64,000 bases of DNA from Flavobacterium sp. N2038 (GTDB lineage Bacteria; Bacteroidota; Bacteroidia; Flavobacteriales; Flavobacteriaceae): NCBI RefSeq assembly GCF_025947185.1, contig NZ_CP110001.1, positions 3,162,001 to 3,226,000 of the forward strand, in the 5' to 3' direction. The translations under genes were made by a program, and so were the position numbers. Under the pieces are notes generated by a model, which saw only the letters and a program-made list of their open reading frames with translations, had not been told where the DNA came from and ran no database searches. Positions 18,240 through 26,811 of the stretch are shown piece after piece (the stretch's first letter is position 1; each line of letters opens with the position of its first letter).

Positions 18240-18562
18240 TTCAATAATTGAAGTTAGAGTTAAAAATTAAAGCATATTGTTTAGTTTGAAATCCAGAATT
18301 GAATCCAATAAAATTAAGCAAAATAGAAGTAACATTCTCAAAATCAAAACATTGATTTAGAAAGTTTACAAAATAATAAATACTTTTTGGATATGTTTGT
18401 CCAATGGACAAATTATGTGATTTCAAAATGAAAAAGGGGTATGAATAAATATACGGCTATAAAACTCAGTGAATACTAGATAGATAGTATCCGTACTTCG
18501 GGAGAAGTACTAGGTGAGTTTGTCCGTGACAAAGAAGTTATATGTAAACTTATTTTATTCAT
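18240..18562 (-). ncRNA. Candidate structured leader RNA of the arginine operon
   Basis: About 320 nt lie between the predicted transcription start and the GNAT ATG. Three helices nest as a three-way junction. P1 is 18462-18468 with 18515-18521 (7 bp AAACTCA/TGAGTTT). One arm is 18493-18499 with 18504-18510 (7 bp GTACTTC/GAAGTAC, 4-nt loop). The other is 18473-18478 with 18485-18490 (6 bp ATACTA/TAGTAT). Next to P1 is hairpin TTTGTC/GACAAA (18520-18525/18528-18533), sharing bases with P1. A second TTTGTCC/GGACAAA hairpin (18399-18405/18409-18415) could pair with it alternatively. I do not recognise a known riboswitch class. On the plus strand the 4-nt loop reads GGGA (GNRA), so the opposite orientation cannot be excluded. 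Confidence 0.5.
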
Positions 18563-18567
18563 TGGTG

Positions 18568-18595
18568 CAAAAGTACACATTTTTTTTATTTACAA
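18568..18595 (-). promoter_or_regulatory. Promoter of the arginine operon
   Basis: On the minus strand, TTG (18593-18595), a 17-nt spacer, then TACTTTTG (18568-18575) match the Bacteroidota TTG/TAnnTTTG consensus exactly. It would place the transcription start near 18562. Confidence 0.65.
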
Positions 18596-18753
18596 TATAA
18601 AAAACTAAAAATCTAACATTTTTTTAATGCAATGTTAATTTTTAAAGTTACCATCTAGATCGTCATCAGAACTAAGTCATTGATATTCTAACCATTTAAA
18701 AATAGAAACTTGATCAAGAAAGGTCAATCTAAAACTTGAAACCTGAAACAAAA

Positions 18754-18786
18754 AAACCCGATAACTAGACTCTAGTTATCGGGTTT
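18754..18786. terminator. Terminator downstream of the M1 peptidase gene
   Basis: 16-bp perfect stem: AAACCCGATAACTAGA (18754-18769) / TCTAGTTATCGGGTTT (18771-18786) with a single central base. On the minus strand it is followed by a T-run (18748-18753 as A on plus). It insulates the arg promoter region from the peptidase gene. Confidence 0.8.
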
Positions 18787-18811
18787 CAAATATATTTGTA
18801 ATTTTTAAATA

Positions 18812-21082
18812 CTAATTTCTAGTAAATGGCAACACCTGATCTGTTCCGGAAAAAAACATATCAAAACCATTTTTTGCTTCATTAAATTTAAATTTCACAC
18901 CTGCTCCTTTTGATTCAAAAGTATTCTTTTCTCCTTCAACCGGACTTAAAGGAAACTTTGGGTAATTTGTTATTTCAGCATTTAAAGTACTATTTTTCTC
19001 TGTAAATTCGATTTTCAAAGGAGCTTTCGTAGTAGTAAAAACCCCTAAATATCCATCTAAAATAACATCTTGCTCAACTTTACCGGTTCCGGCTGTCCAA
19101 ACATTATTTGAGTCATTATTATCTGGAAATACATGATCCGGATCTAAAGTTATGCTTTCGATTTCCTCTGTTGAATTATGTTTGAAAGACCAATTGTTAT
19201 TACGTTGCCAAATTTCTACCGGTAAATTTACTCTGGTAACTTTACCACTTTTTGTTTTAACATCTAAAACAATTGGCATTGGCATTTTATCAAAATTCTC
19301 CACATTAATTATAACTCCTTTTGAAGGATCATTTTTTACATACTTAATTGAATTTACCCCCTGATCAAAACGCCAGTTGTTTACATACCAGCTTCTCCAG
19401 AACCAGCTTAAATCTTCACCTGCTACATTTTCCATAGTTCTAAAGAAATCATCTGGCTGAGGGTGTTTGTAAGCCCAACGCTCGATATAAGTTCTAAAAG
19501 CAGTATCAAAACGTTCTTTTCCTAAAATCTGTTCTCTTAAAATAACAAGACCAGCACTTGGTTTAAAATAGCATAACATACCGATATTTGCTTCTTTCAT
19601 ATTATCAGGAGAACTCATAATTGTTTCCAGATTAGGGCGTGTAAAAGATTCAGCACTTTTATGCAAGTCTGCAGGCTGATCTTTATATTCCCCATTATTA
19701 AATGCGGCTGTACTTAATGAATTAATAAAAGTATTAAATCCCTCATCCATCCACGCAAATAATCTTTCGTTTGAACCAACGATCATTGGAAACCAAATAT
19801 GTCCAAACTCATGATCTGTAACTCCCCATAAATCTTGTCCTTTAGACTCCCATCCACAAAAAACAATTCCGGGATATTCCATACCACCTTCATTTCCTGC
19901 TACGTTGGTAGCTGCTGGATAAGGATATTCGAACCATTGTTTAGAATAATGCTCAATTGCCGCTTTTACATATTCTGTAGAACGTCCGTAAGCCTCTTTT
20001 CCTGCACTCTCAACAGGATAAGCTGATAATGCTAAGGATTTTTTTCCGCTTGGCAAGTTTATTTTTGCTCCATCTAAAATGAATGCAGAAGACGATGCCC
20101 ACGAAAAATCACGCGCATTTTTAATTTTATAATGCCATGTTTTTTCCGTTCCGGCATTAGCATTTACAGTTGCTGCAACTTCATCTGCAGAACGAATCAT
20201 AACTGTTTTATCACTTTGAGACGCATCTTTATATCTTTTAAGCTGATCTGCAGAAAACACATTCTGACTATTCATTAATTCACCAGAAGCCACTACATAG
20301 TGATTTCCGGGAACTGTAAGTTTTACATCAAAATCTCCATATTCTAAATAAAACTCTGAAGCCCCCAGATATGGCGCAGTATTCCAACCCCTTACGTCAT
20401 CATACACACACATACGCGGATACCATTGTGCAATCGTAAAAATTTTACCATTTTTAGTGTCTAAAACACCCATTCTGTCAGATCCTTCAAGCGGTGCAGT
20501 AAATGAAAATTCAATTTTCACCTTTACAGAAGCTCCTTTTGCTGCTAACTCTTCCGGAAGAAAAATTTGCATTCTTGTATCTGTAACAATATATTTTGCA
20601 TCAACTTCTGTTTTATTTTTTCCGGCAGAAATTACCTTTACAGATTTTATTTTATTACCACCATCAAAAACCTGACCCTGAGATCCATTACGACTTCCTG
20701 TTAATGGTACAATTTCGTTTCCTCTGGAATCAGCTTTAAATAAATTTTGATCTAAATTTAACCAAAGAAATCCCAATTTATCCGGACTATTATTTGTGTA
20801 TGTGATTTCGTCAGTTCCAGTAATCACATTTGTAACGGCATTTAATTTTACCGAAATCTGATAATCGGCTCTGTTTTGCCAGTATTCTACTCCAGGCTGA
20901 CCACTTGCTGTGCGGGTCGAACTGCCATTTTTTGTATAAAAATGAGGACCAAAGGCATCATGATAATTGTAATTGTTTACTGGATTTGCCGTCTTTGCCA
21001 ACGGAGTCTGTTGTGCCCAGACAGAAGAAATCCCAAAAAATAAAGCCGCAGTTAAAATGGCTTTTACAGATTGCTTTTTCAT
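18812..21082 (-). CDS. Secreted M1-family zinc aminopeptidase-like metallopeptidase
   Basis: About 756 residues. Start chosen at the ATG 21082, which gives a clean signal peptide ([24 protein letters not shown]); the upstream extension begins with TTG. The N-terminal beta domain is followed by a gluzincin domain with NEGGMEYPG, a GAMEN-like exopeptidase motif. HEFGH (residues 424-428) and the third ligand E447 in WMDEGF follow the HExxH-x18-E spacing. A late Tyr/Arg segment and a C-terminal beta-rich region of about 150 residues follow. It probably trims peptides in the periplasm or at the surface. It is a single gene with its own terminator. Confidence 0.92.
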   Translation of the reverse strand: MKKQSVKAILTAALFFGISSVWAQQTPLAKTANPVNNYNYHDAFGPHFYTKNGSSTRTASGQPGVEYWQNRADYQISVKLNAVTNVITGTDEITYTNNSPDKLGFLWLNLDQNLFKADSRGNEIVPLTGSRNGSQGQVFDGGNKIKSVKVISAGKNKTEVDAKYIVTDTRMQIFLPEELAAKGASVKVKIEFSFTAPLEGSDRMGVLDTKNGKIFTIAQWYPRMCVYDDVRGWNTAPYLGASEFYLEYGDFDVKLTVPGNHYVVASGELMNSQNVFSADQLKRYKDASQSDKTVMIRSADEVAATVNANAGTEKTWHYKIKNARDFSWASSSAFILDGAKINLPSGKKSLALSAYPVESAGKEAYGRSTEYVKAAIEHYSKQWFEYPYPAATNVAGNEGGMEYPGIVFCGWESKGQDLWGVTDHEFGHIWFPMIVGSNERLFAWMDEGFNTFINSLSTAAFNNGEYKDQPADLHKSAESFTRPNLETIMSSPDNMKEANIGMLCYFKPSAGLVILREQILGKERFDTAFRTYIERWAYKHPQPDDFFRTMENVAGEDLSWFWRSWYVNNWRFDQGVNSIKYVKNDPSKGVIINVENFDKMPMPIVLDVKTKSGKVTRVNLPVEIWQRNNNWSFKHNSTEEIESITLDPDHVFPDNNDSNNVWTAGTGKVEQDVILDGYLGVFTTTKAPLKIEFTEKNSTLNAEITNYPKFPLSPVEGEKNTFESKGAGVKFKFNEAKNGFDMFFSGTDQVLPFTRN

Positions 21083-21270
21083 ATTTTTTAGCTGTTTAGG
21101 CAGCAAATTAATGAAATAAAAAGCTATCTACAGAGAAATATCTAAACTTAAATTTAATTTTAGCAAAATTTTATCAATTAAATAAATTGGGAAATTTTCT
21201 TAAAAAAATAACAAATATTAAAATATCTTTACATCACTATTAAAATTAACTTTTTTTCAATTAAACTATT

Positions 21271-22122
21271 TTGGATACAATTATTTCAAATTCAATACTT
21301 CAAGTTTCGATAAAATCTGCGGGAGCAGAATTATTCTCTATAAAAAACAATCAAAATAAAGAATATATTTGGGAAGGAAACCCTGATTTTTGGGGAAAAC
21401 ACTCCCCTATCCTTTTTCCGATTGTTGGTACTTTAAAAAATAACATTTATACAATAGACGGCAAAGAATATCAATTACCAAGACATGGTTTTGCGAGAGA
21501 TATGGAGTTTCAGTTAATAGAGAAAACTGAAAATAATGCTATTTTTTCTTTACAATCAAATAGTGAAACTTTTCAAAAATATCCTTTCGAATTCGAACTA
21601 CAGTTAATTTATACGCTCGAAAATAATTCTTTACATATAGAGTATAAAGTTATTAATAGAGGAAATGGTAAAATGCCATTTTCAATAGGCGCACATCCGG
21701 CAATTGCACTACCTGAAAATTTTGAAAATTATGCATTTAAATTTGAAAAAGATGAGCTTTTAAAATTTAATCTTCTGGAAAATGACCTAATTTCTAATAA
21801 AACAGAAACTTTAGAAACAAAAGATGGTCTAGTTCCTTTAAATTATAAACTCTTCGAAAATGATGCTCTTGTTTTCAAAACATTAAAATCAAATTCATTA
21901 ACCATTTTGGAAAACAGGAAACCTTATATTGAGGTTGACTTTGAAGATTTTCCGAGTTTAGGAATCTGGACAAAAAATCAGGCTCCATTTGTTTGTATTG
22001 AACCGTGGTTCGGATACTCGGATACGGCAGAAAATTCCGGAGATTTATTTCAAAAAGAAGGCATCTTAATTTTAGATCAAGATCAAATATTTAACTCAAA
22101 ATTCAGTATAAAAATTTTATAA
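21271..22122 (+). CDS. Aldose 1-epimerase family protein
   Basis: 283 residues of the galactose mutarotase-like fold, similar to the LacX/YeaD-type branch. GAELFSIKN, LPRHGFARDMEF (conserved His), FSIGAHPAIALP with the central His, and the final CIEPWFGYSDT acid are visible. These proteins interconvert anomers of sugars or hexose phosphates; the exact sugar is unknown. The frame is closed by a stop at 21262, and the first codon allowing the conserved N-terminus is TTG at 21271. A TTG start is therefore likely. The stop is one base from the next ATG, so it is coupled with the GNAT gene. Confidence 0.88.
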   Translation: MDTIISNSILQVSIKSAGAELFSIKNNQNKEYIWEGNPDFWGKHSPILFPIVGTLKNNIYTIDGKEYQLPRHGFARDMEFQLIEKTENNAIFSLQSNSETFQKYPFEFELQLIYTLENNSLHIEYKVINRGNGKMPFSIGAHPAIALPENFENYAFKFEKDELLKFNLLENDLISNKTETLETKDGLVPLNYKLFENDALVFKTLKSNSLTILENRKPYIEVDFEDFPSLGIWTKNQAPFVCIEPWFGYSDTAENSGDLFQKEGILILDQDQIFNSKFSIKIL

Positions 22123-22123
22123 A

Positions 22124-22672
22124 ATGTTAGAATTTAATTTCCATCCTTTCCCTATAATCGAAACTGACCGTTTAATTTTAAGAAGAGTTACAAATAACGA
22201 TGTTAATGAAATCTTCGAATTACGATCGAATCCTGAAACAATGAAATTCATTCCAAGACCATTGGCAAAAAGTAATGAAGATGTTTTAGAACTCATTGCA
22301 CAGATTGAAGATAAAATTGTAACCAATACAGGAATCAACTGGGCAATTACTTTAAAAGACAGCCCAAAACTGCTTGGTATTATTGGTTTTTACCGTACAC
22401 AACATGAAAATTATCGTTCTGAAATTGGTTATATTTTAAACCCAAAATTTCATGGCTTAGGAATTATTTCTGAAGCGGTTAACAGATTAATAACTTATGG
22501 ATTTAATGACCTAAAATTACATTCTATTGAAGCTATTATCGATCCTGAAAATTTTGCTTCTGAAAAAGTATTACAAAAATGTGGTTTTGTTAAAGAAGCT
22601 CATTTGAAAGAGTGTGTCTTTTATGAAGGAAAGTTTCTAGACTCGGTGATTTATTCATTGCTAAACAAATAG
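22124..22672 (+). CDS. GNAT acetyltransferase (RimJ/RimL-like)
   Basis: 182 residues. The N-terminus FPIIETDRLILRRVTNNDV is the hallmark of the RimJ/RimL group of GNAT enzymes, which acetylate N-termini of ribosomal proteins or other amines. IGYILNPKFHGLGIISEA carries the CoA-binding turn, and the C-terminus has GFVKEAHLKECVFYEGKFLDSVIYSLL. It begins one base after the epimerase gene. The actual substrate is not predictable. Confidence 0.88.
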   Translation: MLEFNFHPFPIIETDRLILRRVTNNDVNEIFELRSNPETMKFIPRPLAKSNEDVLELIAQIEDKIVTNTGINWAITLKDSPKLLGIIGFYRTQHENYRSEIGYILNPKFHGLGIISEAVNRLITYGFNDLKLHSIEAIIDPENFASEKVLQKCGFVKEAHLKECVFYEGKFLDSVIYSLLNK

Positions 22673-22792
22673 GAACGAATCTCTATTTTTAATAGAATCA
22701 ATTCCTGTTAAAAAAACTTTAATTAGCAATAGAAAAGTTTGCATTGCGTTATATTTGCGTGCTAAATAAATTTATTGCAGTCAAGAAATACC

Positions 22793-23350
22793 ATGAAAAA
22801 AATATTTGCCCTCTTAGTTCTTTGCTTTTCGATTCAATTACAAAGCCAAACTTTTATTAAATTTAACGCCGCAACTGCATTATTTGCTATTCCTAATGTA
22901 GGAATTGAAACAAGTATTGGCAAACAAACCACTTTTAGTGTTGATGTTATGGCCTCTTTTTGGGAATCAATTAATGGACACAGTCCAATGAAATTCTACA
23001 CACTAACCCCAGAAGTTCGCTATCATTTCAAAGAGAAATATAATGGCTTTTATGTAGGTGGTCATGCTGGTCCGGATGTATATGAAATTCAAAAATGGAA
23101 TTACTGGGATACAAATAAATACGAACATGGTTTTGGCTATCGTTTAGGAGTCACTGTCGGATACAACCTAAAATTAAGTGACAAATTCTTATTAGATATT
23201 TTCGCAGGCGGTGGATGGCATCAAGGCTTTTATCATGGATATTATAATGATGGAACACCGGGAAGATACGAAAAAGCACAGCACTGGAATAAAAGTGGAG
23301 AATGGCTTCCTTACCGTGGTGGTGTAATGGTTTCGTACAAATTAAACTAA
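22793..23350 (+). CDS. DUF3575-like outer-membrane beta-barrel protein
   Basis: About 185 residues from the ATG at 22793; the frame extends upstream to a TTG, but the ATG gives a signal peptide (MKKIFALLVLCFSIQLQS|Q). Alternating hydrophobic/aromatic strands, FYTLTPEVRYHFKEKYNGFYVGGH and the terminal GGVMVSYKLN resemble small DUF3575 barrels. Such proteins are common in Bacteroidota. Function is unknown, possibly structural in the outer membrane. A TATATTTG element lies about 40 nt upstream. Confidence 0.8.
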   Translation: MKKIFALLVLCFSIQLQSQTFIKFNAATALFAIPNVGIETSIGKQTTFSVDVMASFWESINGHSPMKFYTLTPEVRYHFKEKYNGFYVGGHAGPDVYEIQKWNYWDTNKYEHGFGYRLGVTVGYNLKLSDKFLLDIFAGGGWHQGFYHGYYNDGTPGRYEKAQHWNKSGEWLPYRGGVMVSYKLN

Positions 23351-23352
23351 AA

Positions 23353-23577
23353 TCACTTAAATTTAGGAAGCGATTTTACATAGAGATCTTCTACTTTTTT
23401 ACGGGCCCAGTCTGTTTTTCTTAAAAAAGTAAGACTTGATTTTACACTTGGATTTGAAATAAAACATTTGATTGGAATCAGTTCTGCCAAAGTATCAAAG
23501 CCATAAAAATCAACTAGAGTTTCAACAATTTTTTGAAGTGTAATACCGTGTAGCGGATCTTTAGATGTATTTTGCAT
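23353..23577 (-). CDS. VF530 family (DUF2132) DNA-binding protein
   Basis: 74 residues from the ATG at 23577 ([15 protein letters not shown]). The conserved [17 protein letters not shown] start and the [22 protein letters not shown] helix are the VF530/DUF2132 signature. These small helical proteins were assigned DNA binding from the Vibrio VF530 structure; the cellular role is not known. It converges with the DUF3575 gene, with 2 nt between their stops. Confidence 0.85.
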   Translation of the reverse strand: MQNTSKDPLHGITLQKIVETLVDFYGFDTLAELIPIKCFISNPSVKSSLTFLRKTDWARKKVEDLYVKSLPKFK

Positions 23578-23604
23578 TTCTATATATTTTAAAAACAATA
23601 ATAA

Positions 23605-23645
23605 AAAGACCGTACTTAAAAAAGCACGGTCTTTCCTTTTTTTTT
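23605..23645. terminator. Bidirectional terminator
   Basis: 9-bp stem AAAGACCGT (23605-23613) / ACGGTCTTT (23626-23634), with a T-run on the right and A-run on the left. In the minus direction it ends the porin-like gene. Confidence 0.8.
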
Positions 23646-23683
23646 ACAAAATTAATGAATTGATTTAAAATAATTTGATATAA

Positions 23684-24346
23684 TTAGAATACAAATTTAA
23701 ATCCAACAGCAAGTGGAGATGTTAAATTTGAACCTCCAACTAAATAAGCAGAATCAACATTTGCCATATGTGCTAGTCCAAAATTTGTAACAGTTGTTTT
23801 CTCTCCATTCTCCGGTTTTAGAGTTGTCGAAGTAAAGTTTGCCAAATCATAAGAAAACTCAACTGAGAAGTTTTTAGTTACAAAATAATCAAAACCTCCT
23901 GAAACAGATAAACCAACTTGATTTATTTTTAAGTTACTTTCTTTCTCTTTTCCTGTAATAACTGGCAAAGCCAATTGCCCAAAGAAATATAAAGATCCTG
24001 CAACATTCCAGTACTTTCTGGCTAATGGCTGAATAACAATTAAATCTGTTTTGGCAAGAGTTTTAAGATTTGTCTTATCTATATCCGCTTTATCATACCC
24101 ATCTGATTTAATGTTAATATACCCAATACCAGCACCTACTGCCACAGATGGCGTAATAAACGTTCCTACAATTGGAAGTACCGATAAATTGGTACCTTTT
24201 GCATCACTGGTTTTTGTCTGTTGATATCCAAATTGCGAAGTTGCAAACCAGGCACCTTTTAGTCCCTGACCAGAATCTTGTGCTTTTACTGATAATCCAA
24301 ATAATACAATGGTTGCGATAGTTAAAATTTTCTTCATTTTATTCAT
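23684..24346 (-). CDS. Outer-membrane beta-barrel protein (porin family)
   Basis: 220 residues. A signal peptide (ending LFGLSVKA|Q) is followed by repeated amphipathic strands: GAWFATSQFGYQQTK, VAVGAGIGYINI, and a final strand GVKF-like GFKFVF with terminal Phe, typical of Bam-assembled barrels. Likely an eight-stranded barrel. No enzymatic motif. A second ATG three codons in is equally possible as start. Confidence 0.8.
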   Translation of the reverse strand: MNKMKKILTIATIVLFGLSVKAQDSGQGLKGAWFATSQFGYQQTKTSDAKGTNLSVLPIVGTFITPSVAVGAGIGYINIKSDGYDKADIDKTNLKTLAKTDLIVIQPLARKYWNVAGSLYFFGQLALPVITGKEKESNLKINQVGLSVSGGFDYFVTKNFSVEFSYDLANFTSTTLKPENGEKTTVTNFGLAHMANVDSAYLVGGSNLTSPLAVGFKFVF

Positions 24347-24463
24347 GTTTTAGAATTATGAAGCAAACTTAAGAGTAAGTTTTTTCCTTAAAACTGATTA
24401 AAATCATTGTTCAAAAGAAATCTTTATTTATTTTAGATTGCATTAAAGTTTTTCAATTTTGTT

Positions 24464-24471
24464 TACATTTG
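24464..24471 (+). promoter_or_regulatory. -7 element immediately before smpB
   Basis: TACATTTG (24464-24471) matches TAnnTTTG and lies only 5 nt before the smpB ATG. A TTG at 24438-24440 is 23 nt upstream. If used, the mRNA would be leaderless or nearly so. Confidence 0.5.
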
Positions 24472-24476
24472 CACCT

Positions 24477-24932
24477 ATGTTAAAAACAGTCAATATACTT
24501 AATAAAAGAGCCAGGTTTGATTACGAAGTAATCGATACCTACGTAGCAGGAATTGTCTTGACAGGAACCGAAATTAAATCTATACGATTAGGAAAAGCTA
24601 ATATTACAGAGAGTTTTTGCGAATTTAGCGGTATGGAACTTTTTGCCATCAATACTTATATCGAAGAATATTCTTTTGGAAATCAATTCAACCACAAATC
24701 AAGAAGCGAAAGAAAACTGCTTTTAAACAAAAAGGAGCTAAAATCACTTCACAAAAGTGTTCAGGCAAAAGGACTCACTATTGTTCCTTTAAAAATGTTT
24801 ACCAATGAAAAGGGTCTTGCAAAACTGCAGATAGGGCTTTGCAAAGGAAAAAAGAACTACGACAAACGTGAATCTTTGAAAGAACAAGATACAAAAAGAG
24901 ACTTAGACAGAATTAAAAAAGCCTATAACTAA
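24477..24932 (+). CDS. smpB: SsrA-binding protein SmpB
   Basis: Partner of tmRNA in rescuing stalled ribosomes. 152 residues from the ATG at 24477; an upstream TTG frame extension (24459) is rejected. The family core is intact: NKRARFDYEVIDTYVAGIVLTGTEIKSIR, then NPHxxRKLLL-like SRSERKLLLNKKELKSL. The C-terminal basic tail KKNYDKRESLKEQDTKRDLDR enters the decoding centre. The tmRNA gene ssrA is not in this window. Confidence 0.95.
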   Translation: MLKTVNILNKRARFDYEVIDTYVAGIVLTGTEIKSIRLGKANITESFCEFSGMELFAINTYIEEYSFGNQFNHKSRSERKLLLNKKELKSLHKSVQAKGLTIVPLKMFTNEKGLAKLQIGLCKGKKNYDKRESLKEQDTKRDLDRIKKAYN

Positions 24933-25011
24933 GCACTTTTAATTTTCTTAAAATGATGTATTTATAAATATTTTATCGTTATTTTTACTACAAACAATTT
25001 AACTGTAAAAT

Positions 25012-25650
25012 ATGAAAAAGTACTTAATCTTGTTTATCGCCACACTGTCTCTCTTAAGTTGCGGCAGTAATACCTCTATCGTAAATAGCTGGAGAGATCC
25101 TGATGTAACTGTTGCTCAGGAACAGTTTAAAAAAGTTTTAGTCGTTGCTTTGGTCAAAGATGAAGCTTCACGAAGAATTACCGAAAATAGAATTGCAGCC
25201 AGCAGTCCAATTTTTAAAACTTCTTATCAATACTTAACAGCAACTAGCCAATTATCTAAAGAGGACAAATTAAAAGTACTACAAGATGAAGGCTTTGATG
25301 GAGTTATTAGTATGCGTTTAGTCAGCAAAGAAAAAGAAACAACTTATGTACCGGGAACCTATACCGGAATGTATTACGGAGGATTTGACGGAATGTATAC
25401 AGGAATGTATGGCTATGGTTTTGGAAACTGGTACGGAATGTACTCGCCTGCTTTCTATGATCCGGGATATTATCAGGAAACAACATCATATATGGTGGAA
25501 ACCAATATTTTTTCATTAAAACAAAATAAATTAATCTGGACCGGAACCACAGAATCGCAATATGTAACCGATCTGGGGCAAACTGTAGATGCAATAATGC
25601 AGGCAGTAGTCAAGGAAATGAGAAAAGATGGTTCTTTACCTCCAAAATAA
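25012..25650 (+). CDS. Lipoprotein (DUF4136-like)
   Basis: 212 residues with a lipoprotein signal peptide (lipobox LLSC with C17). The body resembles DUF4136-like envelope lipoproteins (NSWRDPD, VLVVALVKDEASRR, IWTGTTESQ, VVKEMRKDGSLPPK). A Gly/Tyr/Met-rich central stretch (about residues 118-155, YTGMYYGGFDGMYTGMYGYG type repeats) is low-complexity and probably unfolded. It is probably anchored in the outer membrane. Function unknown. Confidence 0.75.
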   Translation: MKKYLILFIATLSLLSCGSNTSIVNSWRDPDVTVAQEQFKKVLVVALVKDEASRRITENRIAASSPIFKTSYQYLTATSQLSKEDKLKVLQDEGFDGVISMRLVSKEKETTYVPGTYTGMYYGGFDGMYTGMYGYGFGNWYGMYSPAFYDPGYYQETTSYMVETNIFSLKQNKLIWTGTTESQYVTDLGQTVDAIMQAVVKEMRKDGSLPPK

Positions 25651-25655
25651 TATAT

Positions 25656-25685
25656 AAAAAAGCAACATCTAACTGTTGCTTTTTT
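25656..25685 (+). terminator. Terminator after the DUF4136-like lipoprotein
   Basis: 12-bp stem AAAAAAGCAACA (25656-25667) / TGTTGCTTTTTT (25674-25685). Confidence 0.85.
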
Positions 25686-25733
25686 TACGTAAATAAAATT
25701 GACTAAATTTGTCAAGACTAAAATTTTCATTGA

Positions 25734-26783
25734 ATGAAATCACTTTTAAAGAATGCCAGAGAACAAAAAGGTTTAAAAACCCGTGAAGTTGCACAGCTTC
25801 TTGGAATCGATCAGGCATTAATCAGCAAATTTGAATCAGGAACACGAAAACCAACAAGAGATCAAATTTCAAAATTGGCTCAGCTTTTAGAAATCGATTA
25901 TGAAACTCTAATGATTGCATGGCTAAAAGAAAAAATTCTTTATGAAATTGGAGATGATGAATTTGCTTTGAAGGCTTTAAAAGTTGCCGAAGACGAGCTC
26001 AAATACAATAAAACAGTTTCAAATCTTAAATTATCTACTTCTTTAGAAAAAATATTAAACGAAATTGATCTTCTAAAAGAAAAATTAGATTCTCACAGAC
26101 AATTAGATAGTTTCAAAATCAAACAAGCCTTAGAACTTGAATATACTTTTGAAAGCAATAGAATTGAAGGAAACACTATGACTCTTCGTGAAACTGATAT
26201 GGTGGTAAATGAAGGCTTGACAATTTCCGGAAAAAGCATGCGTGAACATCTAGAAGCAATCAACCATCAGGAAGCTATTAGTTTTATTAAAGATTTGATA
26301 AGTAAAAATAATTCATTAAACGAACGTGATCTCTTATCTATTCATAATTTAATTCTTAGAGGAATAATTCCTGAAGATGCCGGACGTTATCGAAAAGTTC
26401 AGGTTATGATACAAGGAAGCAGTCATATGCCACCACAACCTTTGTTAGTTCCACAAGAAATGGAAGAATATTTTACCTGGTATGAAATCAACAAAAACAA
26501 ACTTCATCCAGTTATTCTGGCTGCCGAAATGCATGAAAGATTAGTTACAATTCATCCTTTTATCGATGGAAACGGAAGAACTTCAAGATTAATCATGAAT
26601 TTAATTTTAATGCAAAAAGGTTATTTAATTGCCAATATTAAAGGGGATTACGAAAACCGAATGCGTTATTACCAATCTCTGGAAGTTGCTCAGACAAAAA
26701 AAGACAAAGAAGATTTTCTACTTTTTATTGCTCAAACACAAAAGGAAAGCTTAGAAAGATACATTAACATTCTTACACAATAA
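25734..26783 (+). CDS. HTH-Fic protein (XRE helix-turn-helix fused to a Fic AMPylase domain)
   Basis: 349 residues. Residues 1-60 are an XRE-type HTH (LLKNAREQKGLKTREVAQLLGIDQALISKFESG). A helical linker carries the inhibitory helix S141-N-R-I-E-G146, matching the (S/T)xxxE(G/N) motif of self-inhibited Fic proteins. The Fic active site HPFIDGNGR is at residues 274-282. Fic domains usually transfer AMP to target hydroxyls. Here the HTH suggests autoregulation or DNA-linked targeting. No separate toxin or antitoxin gene flanks it. Its TAAATTTG -7 element lies about 30 nt before the ATG. Confidence 0.9.
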   Translation: MKSLLKNAREQKGLKTREVAQLLGIDQALISKFESGTRKPTRDQISKLAQLLEIDYETLMIAWLKEKILYEIGDDEFALKALKVAEDELKYNKTVSNLKLSTSLEKILNEIDLLKEKLDSHRQLDSFKIKQALELEYTFESNRIEGNTMTLRETDMVVNEGLTISGKSMREHLEAINHQEAISFIKDLISKNNSLNERDLLSIHNLILRGIIPEDAGRYRKVQVMIQGSSHMPPQPLLVPQEMEEYFTWYEINKNKLHPVILAAEMHERLVTIHPFIDGNGRTSRLIMNLILMQKGYLIANIKGDYENRMRYYQSLEVAQTKKDKEDFLLFIAQTQKESLERYINILTQ

Positions 26784-26784
26784 A

Positions 26785-26807
26785 AAAGCCCAAATTAATT
26801 GGGCTTT
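26785..26807. terminator. Bidirectional terminator between fic and pcm
   Basis: AAAGCCCAA (26785-26793) / TTGGGCTTT (26799-26807) between convergent genes. Confidence 0.85.
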
Positions 26808-26811
26808 CTAT

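Noticed and set aside
18241..18426. A 61-codon frame in the arg leader, stopping one base before the GNAT ATG
   Set aside because: It opens only with TTG, has AT-driven Phe/Asn/Ile/Tyr composition and no arginine-codon run expected of a leader peptide. Coupling by its stop codon remains possible but unsupported.
18462..18521. Hammerhead ribozyme or a fragment of 23S rRNA (CTTCGGGAGAAG) in the arg leader
   Set aside because: The three-way junction lacks the CUGANGA and GAAA core of hammerheads. The short 23S-like match does not extend into flanking rRNA helices.
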